From NCBI GenBank assembly GCA_022432975.1, contig CM039509.1, positions 26,748,510 to 26,812,509 of the forward strand: a stretch of DNA of 64,000 nucleotides, read 5' to 3'. The position numbers and the translations under genes are program-made. Numbering within the stretch: the stretch's first letter is position 1; the number at the start of each line of letters is the position of its first letter. The notes under the pieces were generated by a model. It searched no databases and had not been told where the DNA came from. It was given only the letters and a program-made list of their open reading frames with translations. The DNA is from Begonia masoniana (taxonomy: Eukaryota > Streptophyta > Magnoliopsida > Cucurbitales > Begoniaceae). Below are positions 24,789 to 37,328 of the stretch, one piece after another.

Positions 24789-26245
24789 CGGCCTCCACCA
24801 GTGGGAGAATTCGCGAGCCATACATATCATTAACTCGGCCTCCACCAGTGGGAGATTTCGCGAGTCATACATATCATTAACTCGGCCTCCACCAGTGGGA
24901 GAATTCGCGAGCCATACATATCATTAACTCGGCCTCCACCAGTGGGAGAATTCGCGAGCCATACATATCATTAACTCGGCCTCCACCAGTGGGAGAATTC
25001 GCGAGCCATACATATCATTAACTCGGCCTCCACCAGTGGGAGAATTCGCGAGCCATACATATCATTAACTCGGCCTCCACCAGTGGGAGAATTCGCGAGC
25101 CATACATATCATTAACTCGGCCTCCACCAGTGGGAGATTTCGCGAGTCATACATATCATTAACTCGGCCTCCACCAGTGGGAGAATTCGCGAGCCATACA
25201 TATCATTAACTCGGCCTCCACCAGTGGGAGAATTCGCGAGCCATACATATCATTAACTCGGCCTCCACCAGTGGGAGAATTCGCGAGCCATACATATCAT
25301 TAACTCGGCCTCCACCAGTGGGAGAATTCGCGAGCCATACATATCATTAACTCGGCCTCCACCAGTGGGAGAATTCGCGAGCCATACATATCATTAACTC
25401 GGCCTCCACCAGTGGGAGAATTCGCGAGCCATACATATCATTAACTCGGCCTCCACCAGTGGGAGAATTCGCGAGCCATACATATCATTAACTCGGCCTC
25501 CACCAGTGGGAGAATTCGCGAGCCATACATATCATTAACTCGGCCTCCACCAGTGGGAGAATTCGCGAGCCATACATATCATTAACTCGGCCTCCACCAG
25601 TGGGAGAATTCGCGAGCCATACATATCATTAACTCGGCCTCCACCAGTGGGAGAATTCGCGAGCCATACATATCATTAACTCGGCCTCCACCAGTGGGAG
25701 AATTCGCGAGCCATACATATCATTAACTCGGCCTCCACCAGTGGGAGAATTCGCGAGCCATACATATCATTAACTCGGCCTCCACCAGTGGGAGAATTCG
25801 CGAGCCATACATATCATTAACTCGGCCTCCACCAGTGGGAGAATTCGCGAGCCATACATATCATTAACTCGGCCTCCACCAGTGGGAGATTTCGCGAGTC
25901 ATACATATCATTAACTCGGCCTCCACCAGTGGGAGAATTCGCGAGCCATACATATCATTAACTCGGCCTCCACCAGTGGGAGATTTCGCGAGTCATACAT
26001 ATCATTAACTCGGCCTCCACCAGTGGGAGAATTCGCGAGCCATACATATCATTAACTCGGCCTCCACCAGTGGGAGAATTCGCGAGCCATACATATCATT
26101 AACTCGGCCTCCACCAGTGGGAGATTTCGCGAGTCATACATATCATTAACTCGGCCTCCACCAGTGGGAGATTTCGCGAGTCATACATATCATTAACTCG
26201 GCCTCCACCAGTGGGAGAATTCGCGAGTCATACATAACATAGTCT
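24789..26245. repeat. 47-bp tandem array, 31 copies
   Basis: Units begin CGGCCTCCACCAGTGGGAGA every 47 bp exactly from 24789 to 26199. Two unit types occur: GAATTCGCGAGCC (most) and GATTTCGCGAGTC (units starting at 24836, 25118, 25870, 25964, 26105, 26152), with a hybrid last unit. A degenerate unit precedes the array at 24751. Other family D LTRs hold only three or four units at the same place. There are no spacers, so it is not a CRISPR array. ORFs across it are repeat artefacts. Confidence 0.97.
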
Positions 26246-27215
26246 TTCCCCGCTCTGCACTTAATCTTGGTTACATTTGCTTTTCATATTCTCAACTTAA
26301 TCATAACAGGAACACAGTGCGTAGACATAAAGTTCATAGAGAGAAGTCATATCATGAGGACAAGTAAAACATCCTGTAACTTTACATTTACTTACACAAC
26401 TTCTTCATATCGTAGAAATGACAAATCATAGTCAATAAGCTAACATCTCAGTGATTTCCTAATACCCTTGCGGTGTAGGGCCCTAGTGGCCGAAAATCTT
26501 AACACATTCACTTACCTGGATTCCTTAGCAATCCGAGTTTCTTTCCTTTAAACTTCTTCACCTAAAACATGTACATTACAGTAGTTAAAACAAAGTCCTA
26601 ATAGTCCTAATCATAAACCATCCTAGGATCTAATAGCTAAAGTCATTCCGATTCCTTTGTTTGACACACTGTAGTCTGAAATCCGAAACTAGGTGGACAG
26701 GTTTTACCATTGATTAAATCCGAGTTGGTTACTTAAAATGCTCAGAATCAATTCGGGATGACATTTCTACTCCCAGATTTTAAAAGTCATAAACTACTCG
26801 GCCACTGCTAAAAAAATCCGAACACAGTGCCGAGCTGAAAACAGAGCTCTATTTACTAATGAATGACTACATTGTCCATTTCATATTTCGGGTGTGGATT
26901 TGCAGAGAAGAGCAAGCTCGAACCAGCCGTCGGTAAAGGGAAGTTCTGGTAGCCGAGAGCAAGAACTTGGGAAAGAAGGAATCGCCGAGAGGGAATGCCG
27001 GCTACAGTGGTAATAAATGAGGTTTAAGGTTTCCATTTCCTATTTATACTAAATCCATCGATTTTAATTACAAAAACTGCCACCCAACCTAGTTTTACTC
27101 AACTTGTAATAAATTTGTCTTAACATTAAATTTTAAATCATAAGGGTTAAATAAGAGGGTGACAATGAAAATGGTCAGAAAATCACCTGGCCGAAATGTC
27201 GGGTGTTACAGTAAT

Positions 27216-27540
27216 GTTCCTGAGGGTCTCTGATGCTTAGCTTTAATCTGCTGACAACACAAAAATGATCCTACATACTCTGCCACACTTCTTTTCATAC
27301 TTGGCCACCAATAATGCTGTTTAAGATCCTTGTACATCTTTGTACTCCAAGGGTGAACAGAGAATCTAGAAGAATGTGCTTCAGAAAGAATTTCATCTCG
27401 AAGTTCTTTTATGGCAGGAACAAACCATCTATTTCTAAACTTAACGATTCCATCAGCAGAATAGTTAAAATCTGATTTGTCCGTAGAATCTATGCTTAAC
27501 TTGTACTTGTTGCACTCTACATCATTTATCTGGGCTTTCT
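27216..27540 (-). pseudogene. GypA integrase N-terminal zinc domain
   Basis: Minus-strand block with a FRNRWFVP lead-in, then HSSRFSVHP, YKDLKQHYWWPSMKR and FLCCQQIKAKH, i.e. the HHCC domain that precedes the integrase core. The first Cys of the usual CLVC pair is Phe here. Ends at the D2 duplication. Confidence 0.9.
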
Positions 27541-28190
27541 ATATTCTTTCAAGAATGGTAGGTCTTAAGGATATTGCAGTAAGCATGGCTGACACACTAT
27601 GCACTGCTTCTAGATTAAACCTTTGGAAATCAGACTCTAAGGCTAATGGTACATCAAGAATCAAGGCTGAGGCTGAATTTGTCACTCTACTCAAGGCGTA
27701 TGCCATAACATTTGCTTTGCTGGGATGGTATTTGATCTCAAAATCATAATCCTTTACAAATTCCAACCATCGACGTTGCCTCATGTTTAATTCCTTCGGT
27801 GTGAAGATATATTTCAGACTTTTATGGTCCGAGAATATATCACAAGTTTGTCCATACAGGTAGTGCCTCCAAATCTTAAGTGCGAATACCACTGCAGCTA
27901 ATTCCAAGTCATGTGTAGGATAATTCTTCTCATGTGTTTTCAACTGCCTAGAGGCATAAGCTATTACCTTTCCCTCTTGCATCAAGACACATCCAAGTCC
28001 AATCGTGGATGCATCACAGTAAATGCTAAATTTACCATCATCAACAAGAAGGGTCAAAATTGGAGCATTGGTCAGTTTCTATTTCAAGGTCTGAAAACTA
28101 TGCTCACAATCCTCAGTCCACACATACTTCATGTTTTTCCTAGTTAACCGAGTGAGGGGTGTTGCAATCTTTGAGAATCCTTCAATAAAC
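27541..28190 (-). pseudogene. GypA RNase H domain
   Basis: Minus-strand RT-RNase H connection and RNase [45 protein letters not shown] and [16 protein letters not shown] (usually VADALSR, so one key Asp is Tyr). A stop near 28080 separates it from the RT end, and a TAG follows at 27539. Confidence 0.93.
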
Positions 28191-28191
28191 T

Positions 28192-28920
28192 TCATGTAGT
28201 GTCCTGCAAGTCCAAGGAAACTCCGAATATCTGCAGCATTCTTCGGTTGGGCCACTCCTTGACTGCTTGGACCTTGGCTGGGTCGACAGATATTTCATCA
28301 CCAGAGATCACATGACCAAGGAAGTGAACTCTGTCCAGCCAAAACTCACATTTGGAAAACTTGGCATAGAGTTGGTGCTGCCTTAGCACCCCTAATACTA
28401 AGTTCAAATGTTCTGCATGTTCTTCACTAGAACATGAATAGATTAAAATATCGTCTATAAACACAATAACAAACTTGTCTAAATACTCGTGAAACACTCT
28501 ATGCATAAGATCCATGAAGGCTGCCGGTGCATTTGTCAATCCAAAGGACATAACCAAAAACTCATAATGTCCATACCTTGTGCGAAAGGCAGCCTTTGGA
28601 ATATCTTTGGTTTTGACTTTTAGTTGGTAGTAACCTGACCTCAAATCAATCTTAGAGAAAACTCGTGCACCACGGAGTTGGTCAAATAGGTCATCAATCC
28701 TCGGTAATGGATACTTGTTCTTGACAGTTAACTTATTCAATTTCCTATAATCAATGCACATACACATCGATCCATCTTTCTTTTTGACAAAAAGAACAGG
28801 TGCACCCCACAGTGAAAAGCTAGGGCGTATGAACCCTTTCTCCAACAGATCCTTTAACTGCATCTTTAATTCCTTAAGTTCGGCTGATGCTAATCTATAT
28901 GGATTTTTAGACACAGGCTC
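28192..28920 (-). pseudogene. GypA reverse transcriptase
   Basis: Gypsy-type [62 protein letters not shown] segment, [14 protein letters not shown] and the catalytic FIDDILIYS. The frame shifts near 28250, after [18 protein letters not shown] near 28950 separates it from the protease. Confidence 0.95.
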
Positions 28921-28947
28921 AGCGTCAGGATAAACATCTACAACGAA

Positions 28948-29529
28948 TTAAATTTCCCTATCTGGCGGCAAACCAGGAAGGTCATCTAAGAATACTTCTG
29001 GTAAATCTTGGACAACTAAGACATTCTGAGGACTTGCTTTTCCTACAAGTTGTGTGTCTAAAGCGCTAGCTAAGAAGCACAGGTACTCTCCATATGGGGA
29101 AGGTCCAGCATTAATAGAAGTCATCACGGACATTTCCTTACTCTTCCTTGAAGATTGAAAGGTATGTCTCAAACTACCAGGGGGTTGGAAACTAACTATT
29201 CCTGTCCTACAATCAATTGTGGCGTGGTGCTTAAACAACCAGTCCATTCCTAGAATTACATCAAATCCCGTTATATCCACAATAATGAGATCAACAGGTA
29301 GATTTACGTTCCCTACTAACACATCACTGTCAAGTATCACTTTGTTAGAGTGCATGCGTTCACCAGAAGGTAATGCAACATTAAACACATGCATGGAAGG
29401 GGTAAACTGTACATCTAATTTAACAGCAAAAGCAGATGCTATAAATGAATGAGTTGCACCAGAATCTAATAAGGTAAAAGCAGGCACTGAGTTAATCAAT
29501 ATAGTACCTGACACAACAGTGGGCTGTTC
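28948..29529 (-). pseudogene. GypA protease
   Basis: Retropepsin-like domain with active site LLDSGATHSFIA and the ILGMDWLFKHHATIDC block, ending LPGLPPDREI before RT. D3 interrupts it at its start: the TGTTC duplication lies at 29525-29529 and 31785-31789, and the frame is continuous with gag across the insertion. Confidence 0.94.
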
Positions 29530-31784
29530 TGTAACACCCGACATTTCGGCCAGGTGATTTTCTGACCATTTTAATTATCACCCTTTTATTTAACCTCTAT
29601 GATTTAAATTTAATGTTAAGACAAATTTATTACAAGTTGAGCAAAGCTAGGTTGGGTGGTAGATTTGTAATTAAGATCGATGGATTAAGTATAAATAGAA
29701 AAAGGAAACCTTAAATCTCATTTAAACCTCACTGTAACCGACACCCCTTCTCTCGGCGATTTCTCCTCTCCCGAGCTCCTGTTCTCTGTTGCCGGTGTTC
29801 TCCCTCACCGACGACTGGTTTCAGCCTGCGTTTTCTCTGCGAGTTCGTACCCGAGGTATGCAATAGACAATGTAGCTACCTGTTAGTTTATCAGCTCTGT
29901 TTTCAGCTCAGCATTTGAACTTGGGATTTATCAATGGCCGTGTCGTTTTAGAACATTTTAGAATCCGAGAGTAGTTATGTCAACCCGAATAGATTCTGGT
30001 CATTTTAAGTAACTTAACTCAGATTTAATCAATAGTAGAACCTCCTTGTTCTATTTCGGATTTCAGATTCTGCACAGAGCTTTAGACTAAGGATTCGGGG
30101 ATGACTCTAGCTATTAGATTCTAGGATGACCTATGATTAGAACTTTAGGACCTTATTTAACTACTGTAATGTGAAATGTGTTAGGTGAAGAAGTTGAAGA
30201 GAAAGTGATTCAAGTTGCTAAGGAATCCAGGTAAGTGAATGTACTAAGATTTCCGGCTAATAGGGCCCTACATCTCGAGAGTATTAGGTTGTTATTGAAT
30301 GTTTAGTGTCTGAATGATTATGGATATCTAGAACTATGTTATCTGATGATTTGATGATGGTTATGAAATTGTCTGTTCTGGTATATTCTCTGTCATAGCC
30401 TGATGGATTAAGAATGTCCATGTCATGCATCATGTTTTCTTCTCAAGCATATGAAATGTTTTAAATGCATGTTTTTCTCTCATGAATAAGATAAGATGAT
30501 AAAAATTCCTACAACGTGGTTGAGTGGGGGTTGGGTGTGGTTCGGCGTATGTCACAGTCCGCAGTAGGATATAAGAATACGACCCGCAGTAGGGACCATG
30601 ATCAAACTCACTGTCGAACCCCCTTTACCGGCACAAATCCTCTCTCATCCCACGCAACATGAACAACGATATGAATGATAAATATGGTTCAGTGATATGA
30701 ATTATGATATGAATAAGGAACATGAAACAATAATTATGAACAAGAAAAGACTCATGACCATGTTTTCTCTGAATTATGCATTCATGCATTCGCGATAGTA
30801 TTGCATTCCTTACTAAGCATTAGACTTATAGTTTTAACCTCATGATGTAGGTGACGAAATATCAGGTGAGGATTTCAAAGTAGATGAAGATGTTTAAGCT
30901 TGGTTGCTGGAAGGTGTTCAGGGGGCAGTTCTGTGGCTGGATGGCAAATGAGTAACCCTGGTTAACGTTTTATGACATTAATGATGTTTATGATTACTGA
31001 AGTCTAAATAGGTTGAGATTATTATATCAATTGGGATTTTAGAAACAGCCTGTCTTAATTTCAGAGTCTAAAGATATTTCTAAAGTTATTAAATATTATG
31101 TTTTAATTGAGTCTTCCGCTATATGAATTTCTGGATAAGTCTCTGTTTTCCATGATTATGAGTGGTTTGTTTTAATAGAGTATTGAGACAGTGAAGTTAG
31201 AAGTCTAAGTAAGTCAGTTACCGGAAGATGAAAATATATTTTCGCCTTACCGGAAGATGTAGTGTATTGCCATTGGCAGAAGTAGTATCTTGCCATCGGC
31301 AGATGCGGAGTTCTGTCCATCGGTAGATGAAGTGCATTTGTCATCGGCGGATGCGAGTGTATATGGTTATCGGAAGATGTGATAGCTGTTTTGTCGTTTA
31401 GTGAATCGGCAGAGGTAGTATACATGTCAATCGGAAGATGTCGTTTAATTCTATCGGTAGAAGTCCTTTAATGAATCACGTGGGTTGCACATGTCCATCG
31501 GTAGATGTGTGTTTTCTTCTCATCGGTAGAAGCAGCTTTAGAATTGATGTAGCTATTCACCGGCTGATGTGTTTTGTACTGCTCGCCGGTAGGAGTGATA
31601 AGCATTTCATTACCGATTATTGTCCAGTAATTCGAATAAGGTGTCTTGAGTTAAACCATGTAACCGAAAATTGTATGACATTGAATAAAAGGTGAAGATG
31701 TACAGATGAGAAAAGGGTAAAAAAAAAAAAAAACAATGATAAATAGAGTCATGATTTGGTGATGATCCTATTGGGGTCGGTACA
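29530..31784 (+). mobile_element. Solo LTR-D3 inserted in GypA at the gag/protease border
   Basis: 2255 bp, start TGTAACACCCGACATTTCGG, end TCGGTACA, flanked by TGTTC on both sides. A family D relative without the 47-bp repeats. It has a TATAAAT box near 29690, a candidate microexon (30185-30230), and many ATCGGnAGATG motifs at 31210-31610. A poly-A run precedes its end. Confidence 0.93.
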
Positions 31785-32866
31785 TGTTCCCCACCCGACT
31801 CCATCATGGAGAATATCCTCGGTTTAACTATAGCAGGGCCATTCTTAGGAGCTGGGCAGTCTCTGCTAATATGGCCGACCTTGTTACAATTGTAGCATCT
31901 GGTGATTCTAGGCTTCGGGCACTCTTTGATCGTGTGTCCAACCTCCTCACAGTTGAAACACTTCCCAAAGCGCAATCTGCACTCGCCCGGGTGGTACTTC
32001 AGGCACTTAGGACACTGGGGGAATTTCCTGACATTCTGTACCTTTCCTCCTGTTCCTTGGCTACTCTGACCTTCACTAGGCCTCTTCATTCCCCTTTGTT
32101 GGTGTGGTTGGACCAACTTTTGTGGGACCTCTTTTGGTCCAGCACACTTCCTTTCAGCTTCTTCCACTTCCAGAGCAGTAGACACAACTTCACTAAATGA
32201 CAAGCCTTTAATACCACAAAATTTAACTCATCGGTAAATTTTCAACTTCAGCCCATGCACAAATTTGAACACATTATCATCATCCCTGTGAGCAAAATGT
32301 CTAGCAAACCTGGACAGGGACTCAAACTGCCTACTGTGCTCGGCCACAGACTCTGTCTGCTTCAAGTTCAGAAATTCTAACTTCTTTGCAGTTTGGACAG
32401 TACTGTTGAAATACTTCTTGTAGAAAACGTCCTTGAATTGTGACCAAGGCATCGCCAAAACATCAGTGGTGGTCTCTACTATTTCCCACCAGAGTTGAGC
32501 ATCACCAGCCAAATGAAACGTTGCCAACGTGACCTTGTCTCCTTCTCCAATGTTGGCGCACCTAAACATACTCTCAATCTTTCTAAGCCACCCTTCAGCA
32601 ATAACCGGATCAGATGACTGTCCATCAAACGTAGGTGGTCGTAGCCTCCTGAGTCCATCTCCAGAATGTTCATTGCTAGAACTCGAGTTGGCACTTCCTT
32701 GTAGCTCTCGGTTCAACAGCACTCTTAACTGATCAGACTACTGACGCACTAGGTCTGTTTGCTGACGCACCAATTCTGTCAGCTGCCTAATCACACTAGG
32801 ATCTTCTTCAGTTCTCAAGTTGGGCATCCCTCTTGGTACTCTTGGTCTTCCTGGTCGTCTAGCCAT
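31785..32866 (-). pseudogene. GypA gag with double zinc knuckle
   Basis: Begins at ATG 32866 (MARRPGRPRVPRG) and carries the Gypsy gag core LRPPTFDG, AEGWLRKIESMF, FHLAGDAQLWWE, FLNLKQTESVAEHSRQFE. It ends with two CCHC knuckles, CFNCEEVGHTIKEC and CYNCNKVGHISRDC (31860-31960). Stops occur near 32740 and 32226. D3 separates it from the protease. Confidence 0.94.
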
Positions 32867-33006
32867 TTTCTATACTCCTGTTCAAGGTTAACTACTCTCA
32901 TAAACATCTAATAACTAAGGTTAACATGAACACTTACAGTTGTTGGAGTATTCCCATGTGACGATCGGCACTGATGAGTAATCTTTTGAACCGTTTAACT
33001 GAATGT

Positions 33007-33017
33007 CTCTGATACCA
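33007..33017 (-). other. GypA primer-binding site
   Basis: Minus-strand TGGTATCAGAG (extending AC), initiator tRNA-Met type, three bases inside the 5' LTR end at 33021. Confidence 0.93.
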
Positions 33018-33020
33018 TAC

Positions 33021-35144
33021 TGTAAGGCCATGGGTTTTTTCTAAACTCAGTTCGTTACTCATAAACCCGAACATAACTAGGAAATTTCGGACCAAATTTA
33101 AAACTTTGCTCGAAAGTCAAATTTGAACGTTTGCTAAAAACACAAAAACTTGCAGCGGAAAGTCTTTGAGCAAAGCAATGTTAAGCAAAACTATAAAACA
33201 GTGTTCGAATAATCAGTTAAAAATATTAAGAAAAGAATTCGGCCAGAAGAGATGAAGACTTATGCGTGAAATACTTAAAGTTCATAAAACTCAAACACAT
33301 CATGCGCTGAACGAAGTCAACGAAAAGGGCAGAAACAAAACCGAAGGTTTCCACCGATGACGTCAGCCGGATGAATCGTTTATCCAACCTCTGCCGATCG
33401 CAAAACGACAAGTTTTGCTACTCGCATTTACCGATGACGTCAGCCGGATGATTCGTTCATCCAGCCTCTGCCGATCACAAGACGACAAATCTTTTACTCA
33501 CGTCTTCCGAAAGAACAAACTGCGTATACCGATCACAAAACGACAAAACTTCTACTACATCATCCGATAGGTTTAATACCCGACATTCACCAATCACTAA
33601 ACGACAAAACTTCTACTGAAGACATCTTCTGGTGACGTCAGTCAGGTGATTCAATCCTTCAACATCCGCCGGTGGACAAAACACCCAACTTCTATCGATA
33701 GACAACATCTACCGGTAGAGAACAGAGCAACATTTCAACTATTCTTTTGCTATATTACACAACTCTAACTACAAAAAGGAATTTGTTTACTTCACTGAAA
33801 CCATTCAAAACCAACCCAAATCCTTACATTTACTCAAAAATCCAGTAAGAGCTAACGTTAAAACCAACAGAGTGCTATTATCAGAAAAGTCTCACCAACG
33901 TATTCAAAAATATTAAAACCACTTCTGTTATTAGAAAACTCAACAAAACTTAAAATGAATCATGGTTCACTAAACCTTCTCATCTACTGACACCAGTTAA
34001 ACCGCCTCATCAGAATCAACAATCCGTAGCACTGAAGTGCTCTCCCAACAGCCTAACCCTCAACATGTTCAGAGAACACACCTTCTGATGCTTCTTCACC
34101 TACATCACAAAACTCATCTATTAGCCTAATGCTAAGTAAGTAAAGCAATAATGAAATGGAATGCTGAAACATAAATTCCTAAACATGTTGTTTCTACTTT
34201 CTCATCTCAGCTGCATATGCATTCGTTTCTGATCTGATCCCCCTGTGAAATTGGGAGTTGGATCACTTCTTCCAAAGTCATACATCCTCTCTCTTGATTA
34301 AGGGGCAAATTAGTTCCCTTAACAACTATTCAGATCCCCCTGTGAAATTGGGGTTTGGATCACTTCCCCCAAAGTCATACATCGTCTCTCTTGATTAAGG
34401 GGCGGATTAGTTCCATTAACAACTGTTACAGTATGTTCATTTCTTACCATGCCATTTCATGTAAATTCATTTTCCTATAATTTTCAAAATATGATGCATG
34501 ACATACAAACACATTCAAGCATGCACAATCCTACTGTTTTGTGATGTAGGCCTGAAGGCACAAGCATGCTCTACTTACCTGGTCTCCGGGAAATTGCTCG
34601 GCTGTAATTTGCCTTAGAAGTTCACACACCTAGAGTCACAACAGAGCATCAATCAAACTCTCACTAAGCTCTACCAGAAATCAACCAGAAATTTAAGGAA
34701 ACTAGTTTGAAACCCTACTACTCGTGCATTCCCATTTATCACCAATAACCCGAACCTACTCTCACTCGCAGCATCCTAGAAATCATCACATTGCACTTCC
34801 TCAGTCATCTAACTACTAAGACATAAGAAAATGAGGAAAACGTACCTAGGTTGAAGGAAAATCGGGCGAGGGAATCGCCTAGAGGGTTCTGCTGCAGAGC
34901 TGAAGGCTGAAAGAGAAATGGTAAGCTGGATAGTGGCGGCTTTAGTGTATTAATCACAAAGCCTCTTTCCTTAAATAGGTTATCCATTATAGCTCTCAAT
35001 TTACCACTATGCCCTTACTTAATCACTCATTAACCTAATTAATAATTCCCTCAATTTTCTCCACAACATGCTTACTATTAAATAACGGAATAGATACTAT
35101 TAAATAACAGAATAGAAATTAGTTTAATAGAACCGAGTGTTACA
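33021..35144 (-). repeat. GypA 5' LTR
   Basis: 2124 bp, partner of the LTR at 20104-22226 with scattered substitutions. It contains the same repeats and hairpins, and a candidate microexon at 34579-34629. Its outer end carries the ATAAT duplication. Confidence 0.95.
34579..34629 (-). other. Candidate 51-nt leader microexon, GypA LTR
   Basis: On the minus strand it starts after CTCTAG and ends GAGACCAG before GTAAGT. An upstream donor (CTAG/GTACG) and downstream acceptor (GATGTAG/GTGAAG) complete a two-intron layout found in all the related LTRs. Inference from sequence only. Confidence 0.55.
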
Positions 35145-35174
35145 ATAATAATGGTGTACTTTGTACATAGAATC
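35145..35174 (-). pseudogene. Helitron sliver between GypA and GypB1
   Basis: A 30-bp remnant: the ATAAT duplication of GypA, 20 bp of Helitron sequence, and the GAATC duplication of GypB1. Read on the minus strand between 44122 onward and 20103 downward, it supplies the missing codons of the Helitron motif ending YYGCYDP. Confidence 0.88.
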
Positions 35175-37161
35175 TGTAACACCCGACATTTTAAGCCAGG
35201 TGATTTTCTTAACAGAATTAACTGTCACCCTTATTTTTTTGGTCCTTTTGATTTAAAATTAATACCAAGATTTGTTCCAAATTGTGTGAACTAGGTTGAG
35301 TGGCAAAATCGAAATTAGGGTGGGCTGTGATCGATATATAATGGAAATGGAAAGCTTTTAAATCTCACCAATACCACTGTAGCCGACACTTTCTCCTTTC
35401 AGCGATTTCCCTCTCCCGAGCTCTCACTCTCTGCCTGCCCGTAATCCTTCCTTCGACGATCGGTTCCCTTGCCATTTCTCGGATACTCTACGCTCGAGGT
35501 ATGGATTAGACAATGTAGTTATCAGTTAGTTGTTAAACTTTGTTTTTCAGCTTGGTGTTGGAGTTTTGGTTTCTCCAATGGCCGAGTAGCAATAGCAATA
35601 TTTATAACCTGGATTTTGTAATGTCATTTCCGAATCGATTCTGGACATCTAATATAACCGACCCTGATTAATCGTTAGTTGGACCTAGCTGTTTTGATTT
35701 TGGATTTCTGACTGCACACAGAGAACTAAACTAGGAGATTCGAGAATGACTTTAGTTATTAGATTCTAGGATGACTTGTAATTGGAACCTTTAGGGTTTT
35801 GTTTTAACTACTGTGATGTGAAATGTTTTAGGTGAAGAAGTTCGAAGAAAAGGAGTTCAAGTTGCTAAGGAAACCAAGTAAGTGAATGTGTAAGATTCCC
35901 GGCCATTAGGGTCCTACATCACAAGGATGCTAGGTAGAAACTGATACGATGATTCGAAGTTATTTAAGCTATTGTTTGTTACTTATGTAGATATTTGACT
36001 TACTGGTATGATTTCCCGTCGGATGAATGCACTATTCTGTGACTTGATGAGTTAGGAATTCTCATGTTCATGCATCACGAACGTTTTATGCATATGATAA
36101 TGTTTTAAGAGCATGTTTTCCTCATGAACAAGATAAGAACATAAAACTTATGCAACGTGAATTAAGCGAGGGTTGGGGGCGGTTTGGCGTATGTCACTGT
36201 CCAAAAGGAAGGACCATGATTACGACCCGCAAGGGACTATGTACACTCTCACTGTCAACCCCCCTTACCGGCACAAATCCTCTCTTAATTCACACAACCC
36301 GAACGACGAATTTGAACGACGAATATGAACGACGAATATGAATGATGAATATGAATGATGAATATGAATGATGAGCATGAATGTTGATTATGAACGATGA
36401 ATAAGAAAAGATTCATGAGCATTTGTTTTCTTAAAATGAGCATTCATGCGTACTTGTTAGCATTGCATTCCTTACTAAGCATTATGCTTATAGTTTATAC
36501 CTTATGATGTAGGTGAAGATTTAGCAGGTGAGGATTCCAAATTCAGTGATGATGTCTAAAGGCTGGTTGCAGGATGGTGCTCAGGGTGGAAGACTGTGGC
36601 TGGCAGGTGAATATAACCCATAATTAAGCTCATAATGTGTCAGTAAGATTTATGATGAACTGATGTTTAAGTAGAATGAGATTATATTTTAACATTGAGC
36701 TTCGAAATTGTCTGGTTTAACTACTGAGTCTGGGGATGATTTTAAAGATATGGAAAGAGTTACTTTAACTAAGTCTTCCGTATAAGAATTTTTGGATGAG
36801 TCTCTGATTTTCATACATATGAGTGTTGAGCCAATGTGGTTTGAAGCCTGTTAAGAGTTTGCATCCACCGATGGATGTTCCCAATCGGAAGATGTTAAGA
36901 GTTTGCATCTACCGATGGATGATTTCTATCGGAAGATGTATTAAATGAACACGTGAATTGCACATGTCTTTCGGTAGGTCTAAGTTATTTCAAATACCGG
37001 ATGATATAAGAGCTATTTTGTCGTCTAGCGATCGGTACATGTAAGGTATTTCAAATACCGGATGATGTAAGTGTTGTGTTGTCGTCTAGTGACCGGTAGA
37101 TGTTTTACCATCGGTCGATGTGAGTCTATGACTCTATCGGTAAATGCAGTGTAGGAGATGT

Positions 37162-37222
<61 letters not shown>

Positions 37223-37312
37223 CTAATAATGATCAAGGTGCATGAAGTAAGAACCGATTCATTAAGAGGTTAAGTTATGAATTACGTGGCGACTCCAACT
37301 TGGGTTGTTACA
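35175..37312 (+). repeat. GypB1 5' LTR
   Basis: 2138 bp, TGTAACACCCG to GTTGTTACA. TATATAA box at about 35335-35342, exon-1 type donor CGAG/GTATGG at 35498, candidate microexon 35832-35877, downstream acceptor at 36511-36512, a 13-bp minisatellite (GACGAATATGAAC type) at 36301-36405, and CATCnnCCGAT motifs at 36860-37150. An (AT)n run of about 25 repeats occupies 37169-37219. Confidence 0.95.
35832..35877 (+). other. Candidate 46-nt leader microexon, GypB1 5' LTR
   Basis: Follows TTTTAG and starts GTGAAGAAG, ending before GTAAGTGAATG. The same 46-nt length occurs in the 3' LTR (42586-42631), in GypB2 (59454-59499) and in all family D LTRs. The downstream acceptor GATGTAG/GTGAAG is conserved. 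Inferred. Confidence 0.55.
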
Positions 37313-37316
37313 ATTA

Positions 37317-37328
37317 TGGTATCAAAGC
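37317..37328 (+). other. GypB1 primer-binding site
   Basis: TGGTATCAAAGC, four bases after the LTR end. It resembles the initiator tRNA-Met complement with one change from the usual TGGTATCAGAGC. Confidence 0.88.

Larger units (their letters stand above)
23352..27210 (-). mobile_element. Solo LTR-D2 inserted in GypA integrase
   Basis: 3859-bp solo LTR on the minus strand, start TGTAACACCCGACATTTCGG at 27210, end GTTACA at 23352. GTAAT flanks it at 23347-23351 and 27211-27215. It is longer than its relatives (D3 about 2.26 kb, D1 about 2.6 kb without its own insertion) because of a 31-copy tandem array. It has a candidate microexon at 26516-26561. The coding frame of the host integrase resumes exactly on both sides. 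Confidence 0.95.
20104..35144 (-). mobile_element. GypA, Tekay/Del-like Ty3/Gypsy element with two nested solo LTRs
   Basis: Complete element on the minus strand: 3' LTR 20104-22226, purine tract 22227-22240, internal region, primer-binding site 33007-33017, 5' LTR 33021-35144. ATAAT flanks it at 20099-20103 and 35145-35149. Subtracting the two nested solo LTRs and their duplications leaves about 4.7 kb of internal sequence and about 8.9 kb total. Gag, double zinc knuckle, protease, RT, RNase H, integrase and a C-terminal chromodomain-like region are all recognisable but carry stops. It lies inside the Helitron. Confidence 0.96.

Noticed and set aside
24789..26245. Regular array resembling CRISPR
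   Set aside because: The units abut without unique spacers, lie in a plant LTR, and match the 3-4 unit arrays of related LTRs.
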